Shown here: piece by piece, positions 1 to 7,271 of the stretch | How positions within the stretch are numbered: position 1 is the first letter of the stretch | How the letters are laid out: each line of letters opens with the position of its first letter | NCBI RefSeq assembly: GCF_001528665.1 | Contig: NZ_BBYJ01000006.1 | Location: 248,001-312,000, forward strand | Length of the DNA stretch: 64,000 bases | Source of the DNA: Microtetraspora malaysiensis | GTDB taxonomy: Bacteria; Actinomycetota; Actinomycetes; Streptosporangiales; Streptosporangiaceae | Direction of reading: 5' to 3' | Translations under genes and position numbers: made by a program | Notes under the pieces: generated by a model | The model's database searches: none | Told to the model about the DNA's origin: nothing | What the model saw: only the letters and a program-made list of their open reading frames with translations

Positions 1-100
1 GCGCCAACGAGACGCAGCGGACACGGCCCGGAGGCGGGCGGCGGCAACGGGTCCGGAACCTGACCGGGCCGCGTGCCACGAGCAGGCCAAGGAGACGATC

Positions 101-1243
101 ATGTCGCGTCATACGTCCGTACGGCCGGAGGCGATCCCCGTGCTGACCGGCCCCTTGTGGTCGTCCGCCTCCGCGGAGGCGACCTTCCGGACGGGCGGCG
201 GCGGCCCCGCGCTGCCCGGGTCCCTCAGCCGGTGCGGGGACCTGGAGCCGCCGGACGGCGACGCGATCACGCTCGCGCGCGGATTCACCGGCAGGGTCGT
301 CGGCCGTTCCGGTCAACGTGTGGGCGGGCTGACCTGGCACGCCGAACCCGGCGCGGGAGCCTGCTTCCCCGACGGCGACGGATGGATCTACGCCTCCAAC
401 TCGGACATCCCGTTGCTCGGCGGCGTGTCGGCGATCCGGTTCGGCCCGGACGGCGCCGTCAGGAGCGCGTATCGCATCCTCTCCGGGACCGACCGGAACC
501 GCACCGGCGAAGCCACCCCCTGGGACACCTGGCTGTCCTGCGAGGAGACCAGCCGCGGCCGGATCTTCGAGTGCGATCCGTACGGTGAGCACGCGGCCAT
601 GCCCCGCCTCGCGATGGGCCTGTTCCGGCACGCGGGAGCGGCGTTCGATCCGTCCAGGACGGCCGTATACCTGACCGAGGGCGAGCGGGACGGCTGCTTC
701 TACCGCTTCCGCCCGGAGGATTGGGGCGACCTGACGACCGGCGTCCTGGAGGTGATGGTGGGCGGGCCGGGGCCCGGCCCGGTCACCTGGCGGCGGGTCC
801 CCAACCCGGCCGCCCTGTTCGAGCCGACCCGCGAGCAGGTCGAGGGGGCCAAGCGGTTCGCCGGGAGCGGCGACTGCCACTACTCCGGCGGCCTCTGCCG
901 TTTCGCCACGGCGGGCGACGGCCGCGTCTGGGCGTACGACGCGGAGAACGAGCAGATCACCGTCCTCCACAACGCGGACCCGCGGAGTGACATGGACGGG
1001 GTGGCGGCGGGGCACGTCCGGGCTCTCGTCATCGCCGAGCACGGCGACGGCACGGAGATGGCGATCCTCGGGGAGGACGGCGCCCGCACGCCGTTCCTGC
1101 GGATCCTGGGGCGCGGCGGGCCGGAGGTCACCGGCCCGGCCTTCTCACCCGACGGCGCCCGGCTGTACTTCTCGGCACGGCACGGCGGCGGCTCGTCCGC
1201 GGCGGATGTCACCTACGAGATCACCGGCCGCTTCCGCCGCTGA
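101..1243 (+). CDS. PhoX-family (DUF839) phosphatase-like protein
   Basis: A 380-residue protein resembling the PhoX/DUF839 family of beta-propeller phosphatases, which use Ca/Fe cofactors. Visible family features are the WLSCEET segment (residues 144-150), which resembles the acidic metal-site motif, YLTEGERDGCFYRF (about 190-203), and a late SPDGARLYFS blade. Unlike classical PhoX there is no Tat or Sec signal peptide: the N-terminus is polar with no hydrophobic core, so it may be cytoplasmic. GGAGA five to six bases before the ATG supports the start. It converges on glpK across a short hairpin. The fold family is fairly sure; phosphatase activity and substrate are inferred only. Confidence 0.7.
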   Translation: MSRHTSVRPEAIPVLTGPLWSSASAEATFRTGGGGPALPGSLSRCGDLEPPDGDAITLARGFTGRVVGRSGQRVGGLTWHAEPGAGACFPDGDGWIYASNSDIPLLGGVSAIRFGPDGAVRSAYRILSGTDRNRTGEATPWDTWLSCEETSRGRIFECDPYGEHAAMPRLAMGLFRHAGAAFDPSRTAVYLTEGERDGCFYRFRPEDWGDLTTGVLEVMVGGPGPGPVTWRRVPNPAALFEPTREQVEGAKRFAGSGDCHYSGGLCRFATAGDGRVWAYDAENEQITVLHNADPRSDMDGVAAGHVRALVIAEHGDGTEMAILGEDGARTPFLRILGRGGPEVTGPAFSPDGARLYFSARHGGGSSAADVTYEITGRFRR

Positions 1244-1254
1244 TCGCGTCGCCG

Positions 1255-1281
1255 CGCCCGCCGACCGGGCAAAGGCGGGCG
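1255..1281. terminator. Bidirectional hairpin between convergent genes
   Basis: CGCCCGCC (1255-1262) pairs with GGCGGGCG (1274-1281) as a perfect 8-bp stem with an 11-nt loop. It fills the gap between the convergent PhoX-like gene and glpK. There is no strong T tract. Confidence 0.5.
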
Positions 1282-2727
1282 TCAGGACGCCCAGTCACGC
1301 GCGCGGTCGACGGCCTTCTTCCAGAGCGCGTAGGCCGCGCCGTCGTCCGGGCCGGGCTCGAAGCGGCGGTCGAGCCGCCAGGTCGCGCGCAACTCCTCCT
1401 GTGAGGACCAGACGCCCGCGCCGAGTCCGGCGAGGAACGCCGCGCCCAGGGCCGTCGTCTCCCGCACGATCGGGCGCTCGACCGGGGTGCCGATCTGGTC
1501 CGCCTGCAGCTGCATCAGCAGGTCGTTCGCGCTGGCCCCGCCGTCGGCCTTCAACACGGGCACGGGGAGGTCCATGGTCTCCACGATGTCGCGCACCTCG
1601 AAGGCGATCGCCTCCAAGGTCGCGCGCACGAGGTGCGCCCGCATGGTGCCGCGCGTGATGCCGAGAATCGTGCCCCGCGCGTCCGGATCCCAGTACGGCG
1701 CGCCGAGGCCGGTCAGTGCGGGGACGAAGACCACGCCGCCCGAGTCGGGAACCGTCCGGGCGACGGCCTCGGTCTCCGCGGCGCTCTGGATCACGCCCAG
1801 GCCGTCGCGCAGCCACTGGACGGCGGCGCCGGTGACGAAAACCGCCCCTTCGAGCGCGTACGTCATGGCGCCGGAGGGCGCCTGCCAGGCCACCGTGGTG
1901 AGCAGCCCGGCCGCCGAGCGGACGATCTCGTCCCCGGTGTTGACCAGGATGAAGGAGCCGGTGCCGTACGTGCATTTCACGTCGCCGGGCGAGAAGCAGG
2001 TCTGGCCGAACAGCGCGGCCTGCTGGTCGCCCGCGACGCCGCTGATCGGCAGGTCCAGCCCGAGGAACGCCTCCGGGGACGTGCGGCCGATCTCCCCGTA
2101 ATTGGGAACGAGCTCCGGCAGCGCCTTCTCCGGCACGCCGAACAGGTCGCACAGCTCCGGCGACCAGGCGCCGCGCGTGATGTCGTACAGCAGGGTCCTG
2201 GACGCGTTGGACGGATCGGTGACGTGCCGCTCGCCGTTCGTGAGCCTCGCGATCAGGTACGAGTCCACCGTCCCGATCGCGAGGTTGCCCGCGTTCCACG
2301 CCCTCGGGTCGTTCTCGGCGAGCCAGGCCAGCTTGGTGCCGGTGAAATAGGGGTCGAGCCGCAGGCCGGTCAGCTCCGCCACCCGCGGCTCGTGCTCGCG
2401 GAGCCGCTCGCAGACGTCCGTCGAGCGGCGGTCCTGCCACACGATCGCCCGGCGCGGCGCGGCCAGGGTGGTCCGGTCCCACAGCACCGCGGTCTCCCGC
2501 TGGTTGGTGATGCCGACGCACCGTGGCGGCGACGCGGCCCCGTCCAGCGCCGTACGGCAGGCGGCCAGCGTCGCCTGCCAGATCTCCTCGGGGACGTGCT
2601 CGACCCAGCCGGGCCGGGGGAAGTGCTGCGCGAACTCCTCATATCCCCGTGACTCGATCCGGCCGTCCTCGGACACCACCAGGGCGGTGACCCCGGTCGT
2701 TCCCGCGTCGATCGCCAGGACGCTCAC
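1282..2727 (-). CDS. glpK: Glycerol kinase
   Basis: ATP-dependent phosphorylation of glycerol to sn-glycerol 3-phosphate in the cytoplasm. FGGY-family carbohydrate kinase of 481 residues, close to the usual length of about 500. Visible motifs are the phosphate-binding DAGTTG (7-12), ITNQRET (73-79), the glycerol-site region DPYFTGTKLAWL (about 125-136), GDQQAALFGQ (233-242) and YGTGSF (254-259). The frame is open 73 codons further upstream, but that extension is Arg/Pro-rich and unlike the family. The GTG at 2727 has GGAGG four bases upstream and begins directly at the conserved SVLAIDAGTTG. It diverges from pfkA. No glpF or glpD is adjacent, so it is a single-gene unit here. Confidence 0.95.
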   Translation of the reverse strand: MSVLAIDAGTTGVTALVVSEDGRIESRGYEEFAQHFPRPGWVEHVPEEIWQATLAACRTALDGAASPPRCVGITNQRETAVLWDRTTLAAPRRAIVWQDRRSTDVCERLREHEPRVAELTGLRLDPYFTGTKLAWLAENDPRAWNAGNLAIGTVDSYLIARLTNGERHVTDPSNASRTLLYDITRGAWSPELCDLFGVPEKALPELVPNYGEIGRTSPEAFLGLDLPISGVAGDQQAALFGQTCFSPGDVKCTYGTGSFILVNTGDEIVRSAAGLLTTVAWQAPSGAMTYALEGAVFVTGAAVQWLRDGLGVIQSAAETEAVARTVPDSGGVVFVPALTGLGAPYWDPDARGTILGITRGTMRAHLVRATLEAIAFEVRDIVETMDLPVPVLKADGGASANDLLMQLQADQIGTPVERPIVRETTALGAAFLAGLGAGVWSSQEELRATWRLDRRFEPGPDDGAAYALWKKAVDRARDWAS

Positions 2728-3076
2728 CGCGCCTCCTTCACCGGCACGTTGGCTACTGTGGATGTTGGGCGGATAGTAACCCGCGGGTCCGCCGCCCGGG
2801 CAGCGCGCGCATACGCGGACGCCCGCGTGGGGCCCGGTGCGGGCGGCGGCGTGACGCCGATCCGACGCGAACCGGAGGCGCCGGGGAGGTTGACAGAGGA
2901 ACGGCGCGCGGCCGGTCGCCGGAATCCCGGCGCGGCGCGGATCCAATCGTTACGCTTGATCATCGAACCGCACGTTTGGTCTAGACCATTCCTGCCGCCT
3001 CGGGCAGAATGCCGTGCATTGACGTGCTGGAGAGCCGGCATCGGTCTGGCCGTGAATCCATCTGGAGGAACCCGTC
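2728..3076. other. Divergent intergenic region glpK / pfkA
   Basis: A 349-bp gap carrying the start signals of both divergent genes. It holds a DasR-like palindrome (2975-2990) and the pfkA ribosome binding site GGAGG (3064-3068, eight bases before ATG). Beyond these I see no ORF or RNA element I can support. Confidence 0.6.
2975..2990. promoter_or_regulatory. DasR-type (dre-like) operator
   Basis: TTTGGTCTAGACCATT contains the perfect 12-bp palindrome TGGTCTAGACCA (2977-2988). From memory, the dre consensus of the GntR-family regulator DasR is ACTGGTCTAGACCACT, which this matches at 13 of 16 positions including the whole core. It lies 86 bases before the pfkA start, a sensible position for repression. 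DasR responds to amino-sugar phosphates, so this would link glycolysis to GlcNAc availability. That the genome encodes a DasR is an assumption. Confidence 0.7.
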
Positions 3077-4102
3077 ATGCGTATCGGAGTGCTGACCGGA
3101 GGCGGCGACTGCCCCGGCCTGAACGCCGTGATCCGCGCGGTCGTCCGCAAGGGCATCGGAGTCTACGGATACGAGTTCGTCGGCTTCCGTGACGGCTGGC
3201 GCGGCCCGCTGGAGGGCGAAACCATGGAGCTGGGCATCCCGGCGGTGCGCGGCATCCTGCCGCGCGGCGGCACGATCCTCGGCTCCTCCCGCACGAACCC
3301 CATCAAGATCGAGGGCGGCGTCGAGCGGATCAAGGACAACCTGGCCGCGGCGGGCGTCGACGCCCTGATCGCCATCGGCGGCGAGGACACCCTCGGGGTC
3401 GCCAAGCAGCTCTACGACCGGGGCGTTCGGGTCGTCGGCGTGCCCAAGACGATCGACAACGACCTCAACGCGACCGACTACACGTTCGGCTTCGACACCG
3501 CGGTGAACATCGCGATGGAGGCCATCGACCGCCTCCACACCACGGCCGAGTCCCACCACCGCGCCCTCATCTGCGAGGTGATGGGCCGTCACGCGGGCTG
3601 GATCGCCCTGCACGCCGGCATGGCCGCGGGCGCCAACGTCATCCTGATCCCGGAGAAGCCGTTCGACATCGACCGCGTCTGCGCCTACGTGGAGTCCCGC
3701 TTCAAGACCCGCTACTCGCCGATCATCGTCGTAGCCGAGGGCGCCCACCCGATCGAGGGCCAGATGGCGCTGCAGGCCGGCGAGCTCGACGCGTTCGGGC
3801 ACGTACGCCTCGGCGGCATCGGCGAGGTCCTCGCCCAGGAGATCGAGAAGCGTACCGGCAAGGAGGCCCGCACCACGGTCCTCGGCCACATCCAGCGCGG
3901 CGGCACGCCGACCGCGTACGACCGGGTCCTGGCCACCCGCTTCGGGCTCGGCGCCATCGACGCCGTCCACGAGGGCGACTACGGCAAGATGATCGCCCTG
4001 AGCGGCACCGACATCGTGCGGGTCGGTCTCGACGCGGCGACCGCCGAGCTCAAGACCGTTCCGGCCTCGCGCTACGAGGAGGCCGAGGTCTTCTTCGGCT
4101 GA
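3077..4102 (+). CDS. pfkA: 6-phosphofructokinase (ATP- or PPi-dependent)
   Basis: Phosphorylates fructose 6-phosphate to fructose 1,6-bisphosphate in glycolysis. 341 residues with GVLTGGGDCPGLN at the N-terminus, PKTIDND (123-129, catalytic Asp127 in E. coli numbering), the sugar-phosphate segment FGFDTAVN, and MGRHAGW (169-175). Where typical ATP enzymes have Gly104 and Gly124, this protein has Asp104 (GGEDT, 101-105) and Lys124. These residues are classically linked to pyrophosphate use, although some actinobacterial ATP enzymes also carry them. The phosphoryl donor is therefore undecided. GGAGG eight bases upstream fixes the ATG. A strong terminator follows, so the gene is monocistronic and probably under the upstream DasR-like operator. 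Confidence 0.93.
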   Translation: MRIGVLTGGGDCPGLNAVIRAVVRKGIGVYGYEFVGFRDGWRGPLEGETMELGIPAVRGILPRGGTILGSSRTNPIKIEGGVERIKDNLAAAGVDALIAIGGEDTLGVAKQLYDRGVRVVGVPKTIDNDLNATDYTFGFDTAVNIAMEAIDRLHTTAESHHRALICEVMGRHAGWIALHAGMAAGANVILIPEKPFDIDRVCAYVESRFKTRYSPIIVVAEGAHPIEGQMALQAGELDAFGHVRLGGIGEVLAQEIEKRTGKEARTTVLGHIQRGGTPTAYDRVLATRFGLGAIDAVHEGDYGKMIALSGTDIVRVGLDAATAELKTVPASRYEEAEVFFG

Positions 4103-4189
4103 CCGGGCCGACGGCCCGGGTGAGCAGTCGCGCGTCGCCGGTCTCACGAGCGGGCCGGTCCTGGTGAGAGGTGACCGGTCTGGCAAGAG

Positions 4190-4217
4190 GGGCCGCCCCG
4201 GGGTTCTGGGGCGGCCC
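4190..4217 (+). terminator. Rho-independent terminator after pfkA
   Basis: GGGCCGCCCC (4190-4199) pairs perfectly with GGGGCGGCCC (4208-4217) around an 8-nt loop, followed by TTC. It lies between convergent pfkA and the MHYT gene and could serve both. Confidence 0.8.
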
Positions 4218-4325
4218 TTCGCCTGTCCGGGCGCCGGAACGCACGCCTCTCCAGGCTCGCGTCCGCAAGCCCGCGTCTTCCGGGGTAGGCCTCCGACCGC
4301 GACGCTCTTGGGCGAGCGGCCGCCG

Positions 4326-5159
4326 TCAGTCGGGTAGGCGGTGTTGGTGGTATTGCGGCTCGCGGGGGAGGGGCGCGGTCGATCCGGCCCGCCGCTCGGC
4401 CAGCCATTCCAGCAGCTTCGCCTCCGCGCGCAGCTCGCGTTCGGAGGGGGCGAGGATGGCCGACAGCAGCATCACCAGGGTGAACATGCTGATGAGGACC
4501 AGCAGTGGCACCAGGAAATCGATGGCCGGGGCGCCGGGGACCATCCCCGGATCGGGGTCGAGCCGCACGCTCATCGCGAACATGCCGGTGTAGTGCATCC
4601 CGCTGACAGCCACCCCCATGATCAGCGCGGCCCCGGCGGTCGGGAGCGCGCCCCGTACCCGCGTCGTGAACCACAGCGCGGCCGTCGCCGCCGCGACGGC
4701 GATCAGCACCGAGCCTGCGACGACGCCGAAGTCGTAGCGGACGTGCCCCGGCATGTTCATCGCGGCCATGCCGACGTAGTGCATGCAGGCGACGCCGCCT
4801 CCGGTGAGCAGCCCGCCCGCGAGCAGCGGTCCGAGCCGTGCGCCGCCGTACGCGACGAGGAACAGGCCGGCGCCCACCACGGCCACCGCGAGGAGGGCCG
4901 AGGCGACGGTGAGTGGGATGTCATAACGGATCGGGACGTTCCCGATGTTGAACCCCATCATCGCGATGAAGTGCATGACCCAGATCCCGGTGCCGCCGAT
5001 CGACACGGCGCCCCCGGCCAGCCAACGCACCCGGGCGCCGCCGATCGCGAAACGGGCACGCGCGGTCAGCATCAGCCCGAGCATCGATCCGATGCTGGAC
5101 ATGACGTACGCGAGCACCGGCGTGAGCAGCCCGTACGCGAAGTGGTTTATGTGTGCCAT
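4326..5159 (-). CDS. MHYT-domain integral membrane sensor
   Basis: A 277-residue membrane protein built only of an MHYT module, about seven transmembrane helices. The three diagnostic motifs are MHFI (62-65), MHYV (126-129) and MHYT (188-191), each near a predicted helix end. In this family the His and Met residues are proposed to bind a metal, perhaps copper, and to sense a diatomic gas or redox state. No GGDEF, EAL or kinase domain is attached; only a short charged cytoplasmic tail follows the last helix. The ATG at 5159 has AAAGGTG five bases upstream; an upstream ATG at 5201 would add 14 unsupported residues. The signalling partner is unknown. Confidence 0.85.
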   Translation of the reverse strand: MAHINHFAYGLLTPVLAYVMSSIGSMLGLMLTARARFAIGGARVRWLAGGAVSIGGTGIWVMHFIAMMGFNIGNVPIRYDIPLTVASALLAVAVVGAGLFLVAYGGARLGPLLAGGLLTGGGVACMHYVGMAAMNMPGHVRYDFGVVAGSVLIAVAAATAALWFTTRVRGALPTAGAALIMGVAVSGMHYTGMFAMSVRLDPDPGMVPGAPAIDFLVPLLVLISMFTLVMLLSAILAPSERELRAEAKLLEWLAERRAGSTAPLPREPQYHQHRLPD

Positions 5160-6032
5160 GAATTCACCTTTCGGTAATTCGGGACACCGGGAGTATGGCA
5201 ACGGGGCGGCATTTGCGAATCTATAGGGGGATATTTAGGGGGATGGAGAGGGAGAACTTTTGTTCTGAGGGAGAAGGAGTTTCGCGCGTGTGGATAAATG
5301 TGCACTCCGAGTGAGGTTCGGTTCACATTTCTCGTGCGGCGATCGCGAAGTCCGGCTCCGGCCGGTAGGGGAAGCCCGAATTTCTCTCACATTCGATGGT
5401 TCCCGGTCGCGTCGACCGGTCGGCGACGAACGTGCGGCGATGGCCGGCAGGGGCGACGATTCGGCGGATCCGGTCCTCGAATGCCGACGGGAAACCCGCT
5501 CTCGCCGCACCGAATTCCGGGTTCGGTTCCGATAGCAGGACGCCGACCGATGAGTCGCGAGCTGCGGCCTCTGGTACGCGAATGCGCGTTTGATCGGACG
5601 ATCCGCGCCTACCCCGGCCAAATGCGCGACCGGGCGCCGCCGGCCTGATCCGGCTGCCCGGAAATCACCTCGGGGCCTGGGGTGGCAGGAGAGTGTGGCA
5701 CGGAGGCGGGGGTCGCGGAGGCCGGAGCAGCCCCCGCCGGAGCGCCTACGGACCTCGGCCTGGCCCCGCGCACTCGTGCTCCGCAGAGGGGCGCCGTGAC
5801 GAACGCGCGCCGTCATGTACGTGCCGGGGCAGGGCGGAGACGCGGGCCGCCGGGGACCGTGCTCGTGGGGCGGTCGCCTCGCCGAGGGCGGACGAGGGGC
5901 GCGCGCGGACTAAAGTAGCGGGATCGCGGCGTTGTCCCTTGCCGGGCCGGATTCCGGTTCGCCGCAGCCGCCCGTACCCGCCACACTTGCGCTAGTCGTA
6001 CTGTCTCGAACCGCTTCGCCGGAGGTAACACA
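5160..6032. other. Long intergenic region without a supported gene
   Basis: An 873-bp gap between divergent MHYT and thiI genes. Its first 400 bases are visibly less GC-rich than the surroundings. All open frames here are short and Arg/Pro/Ser-rich with no recognisable motif, so I call none coding. A direct repeat TAGGGGGAT (5224-5232 and 5236-5244, period 12) lies about 65-85 bases before the MHYT start and may be a regulator site. The thiI ribosome binding site (GGAGG, seven bases before ATG) is at the right end. Confidence 0.5.
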
Positions 6033-7241
6033 ATGTCCGTGACGGCCATGTCGGCCCTGGGTGAGCCCTGCGTGCTGCTCAAGCTGGGCGAGGTCGTCCT
6101 CAAGGGCAGGAACCGCGAGCTCTTCGAGAGCCGGCTGCGCTCCAACATCAAGGCCGCGCTCAAGGAGTTCACGGTCGACATCCGGCAGCGGCACGGCGTG
6201 ATCGCGCTGTTCCTGCCGAAGGGCACGTCGGTGGACGTCGCCGAGGCGGTCGCGCAGCGCGTGTCCGAGGTGCCCGGCCTGGTGCGGGTCAACCTCGCCT
6301 GGCGCGTCGCCAAGACCCCCGAGGCCGTGACCGAGGCGGCCATCGAGCTGATCAGGGACAGGGACGAGGTCGCGCGTAAGGCGTCCTTCGCCGTGCGCTC
6401 GCGGCGCAGGGACAAGCGCTTCCCGCTGCGCTCCAACGAGCTGGACCGCCTGGTCGGCGGCAACATCAACGACACGTACGGCCTGCCGGTCGATCTGAGC
6501 AAGCCCGAGCTGACCGTCTTCATCGAGGTGGACCGGGACGAGATCTTCGTCTTCACCGACGGCCTGCCGGGCCAGGGAGGGCTGCCGGTCGGCTCCAGTG
6601 GGCGGGCGCTGGTCCTGATGTCCGGCGGCATCGACTCGCCGGTCGCCGCCTACCGCATGATGCGGCGCGGCCTCCGGGTGGACTTCCTGCACTTCTCCGG
6701 CATCCCGTTCACCACGTCCGAGTCCATCTACAAGGCGTACGCGCTGGTCCGCCGGCTCGACCGGTTCCAGGGGAAGTCGCGCCTGTGGGTGGTGCCGTTC
6801 GGCAAGGCCCAGCAGTCGATCAAGGCGTCCGGCCAGGACCGGCTCGCCGTGATCGCGCAGCGGCGCCTGATGCTGAAGACGGCGGAAGAGGTCGCCCACC
6901 GCATCCACGCGGAGGCGCTGGTCACCGGAGACTCGCTCGGGCAGGTCTCGTCCCAGACGCTGACCAACATCACCGCCCAGGACCACGCGGTCGCGATGCC
7001 CATCCTGCGGCCGTTGATCGGGCTGGACAAGACCGAGATCATGGCCGAGGCGCGCCGGATCGGCACGCTGGAGATCTCCGAGCTGCCGGATGAGGACTGC
7101 TGCACGCTCCTCGCTCCGCGTACTGCCGAGACCCGGGCCAAGATCGAAGACCTCAAGCAGATCGAGAAGCGGCTCGACGCCGAAGAGCTGGCCGTCCAGC
7201 TCGCCGACTCCCTGCAGGAGTACAAGCTCGAAGGCGTCTGA
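6033..7241 (+). CDS. thiI: tRNA 4-thiouridine / thiazole sulfurtransferase ThiI
   Basis: ThiI adenylates a substrate with ATP and transfers sulfur to tRNA U8. In some bacteria it also supplies sulfur to ThiS for thiazole synthesis. 402 residues: ferredoxin-like plus THUMP region (about 10-170), then a PP-loop ATPase with SGGIDSP (197-203) and GDSLGQVSSQT (about 298). The C-terminal rhodanese domain of E. coli ThiI is absent; a Cys pair (DEDCC) lies near residue 350. GGAGG seven bases before the ATG supports the start. thiS, thiG and thiO lie about 18 kb away, so a thiamine role is plausible but not shown. Confidence 0.9.
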   Translation: MSVTAMSALGEPCVLLKLGEVVLKGRNRELFESRLRSNIKAALKEFTVDIRQRHGVIALFLPKGTSVDVAEAVAQRVSEVPGLVRVNLAWRVAKTPEAVTEAAIELIRDRDEVARKASFAVRSRRRDKRFPLRSNELDRLVGGNINDTYGLPVDLSKPELTVFIEVDRDEIFVFTDGLPGQGGLPVGSSGRALVLMSGGIDSPVAAYRMMRRGLRVDFLHFSGIPFTTSESIYKAYALVRRLDRFQGKSRLWVVPFGKAQQSIKASGQDRLAVIAQRRLMLKTAEEVAHRIHAEALVTGDSLGQVSSQTLTNITAQDHAVAMPILRPLIGLDKTEIMAEARRIGTLEISELPDEDCCTLLAPRTAETRAKIEDLKQIEKRLDAEELAVQLADSLQEYKLEGV

Positions 7242-7264
7242 CCGGGCCGGTGCGGTGGCCCGGT
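7241..7264. terminator. Bidirectional hairpin thiI / ATPase gene
   Basis: ACCGGGCC (7241-7248) pairs with GGCCCGGT (7257-7264) as an 8-bp perfect stem with an 8-nt loop. It starts at the thiI stop codon, between convergent genes. Confidence 0.6.
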
Positions 7265-7271
7265 CGTCCGG

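Noticed and set aside
1-63. A 20-codon open frame ending in TGA at the left edge
   Set aside because: It could be the 3' end of an upstream gene, but the Gly-rich translation is too short to support.
2889-2894. TTGACA between glpK and pfkA as a -35 box
   Set aside because: No AT-containing -10 at 16-19 bp downstream, and it lies about 180 bp from pfkA.
5235-5995. Several open frames of 60-190 codons upstream of thiI
   Set aside because: Arg/Pro/Ser-rich translations on both strands, no ribosome sites, no motifs.
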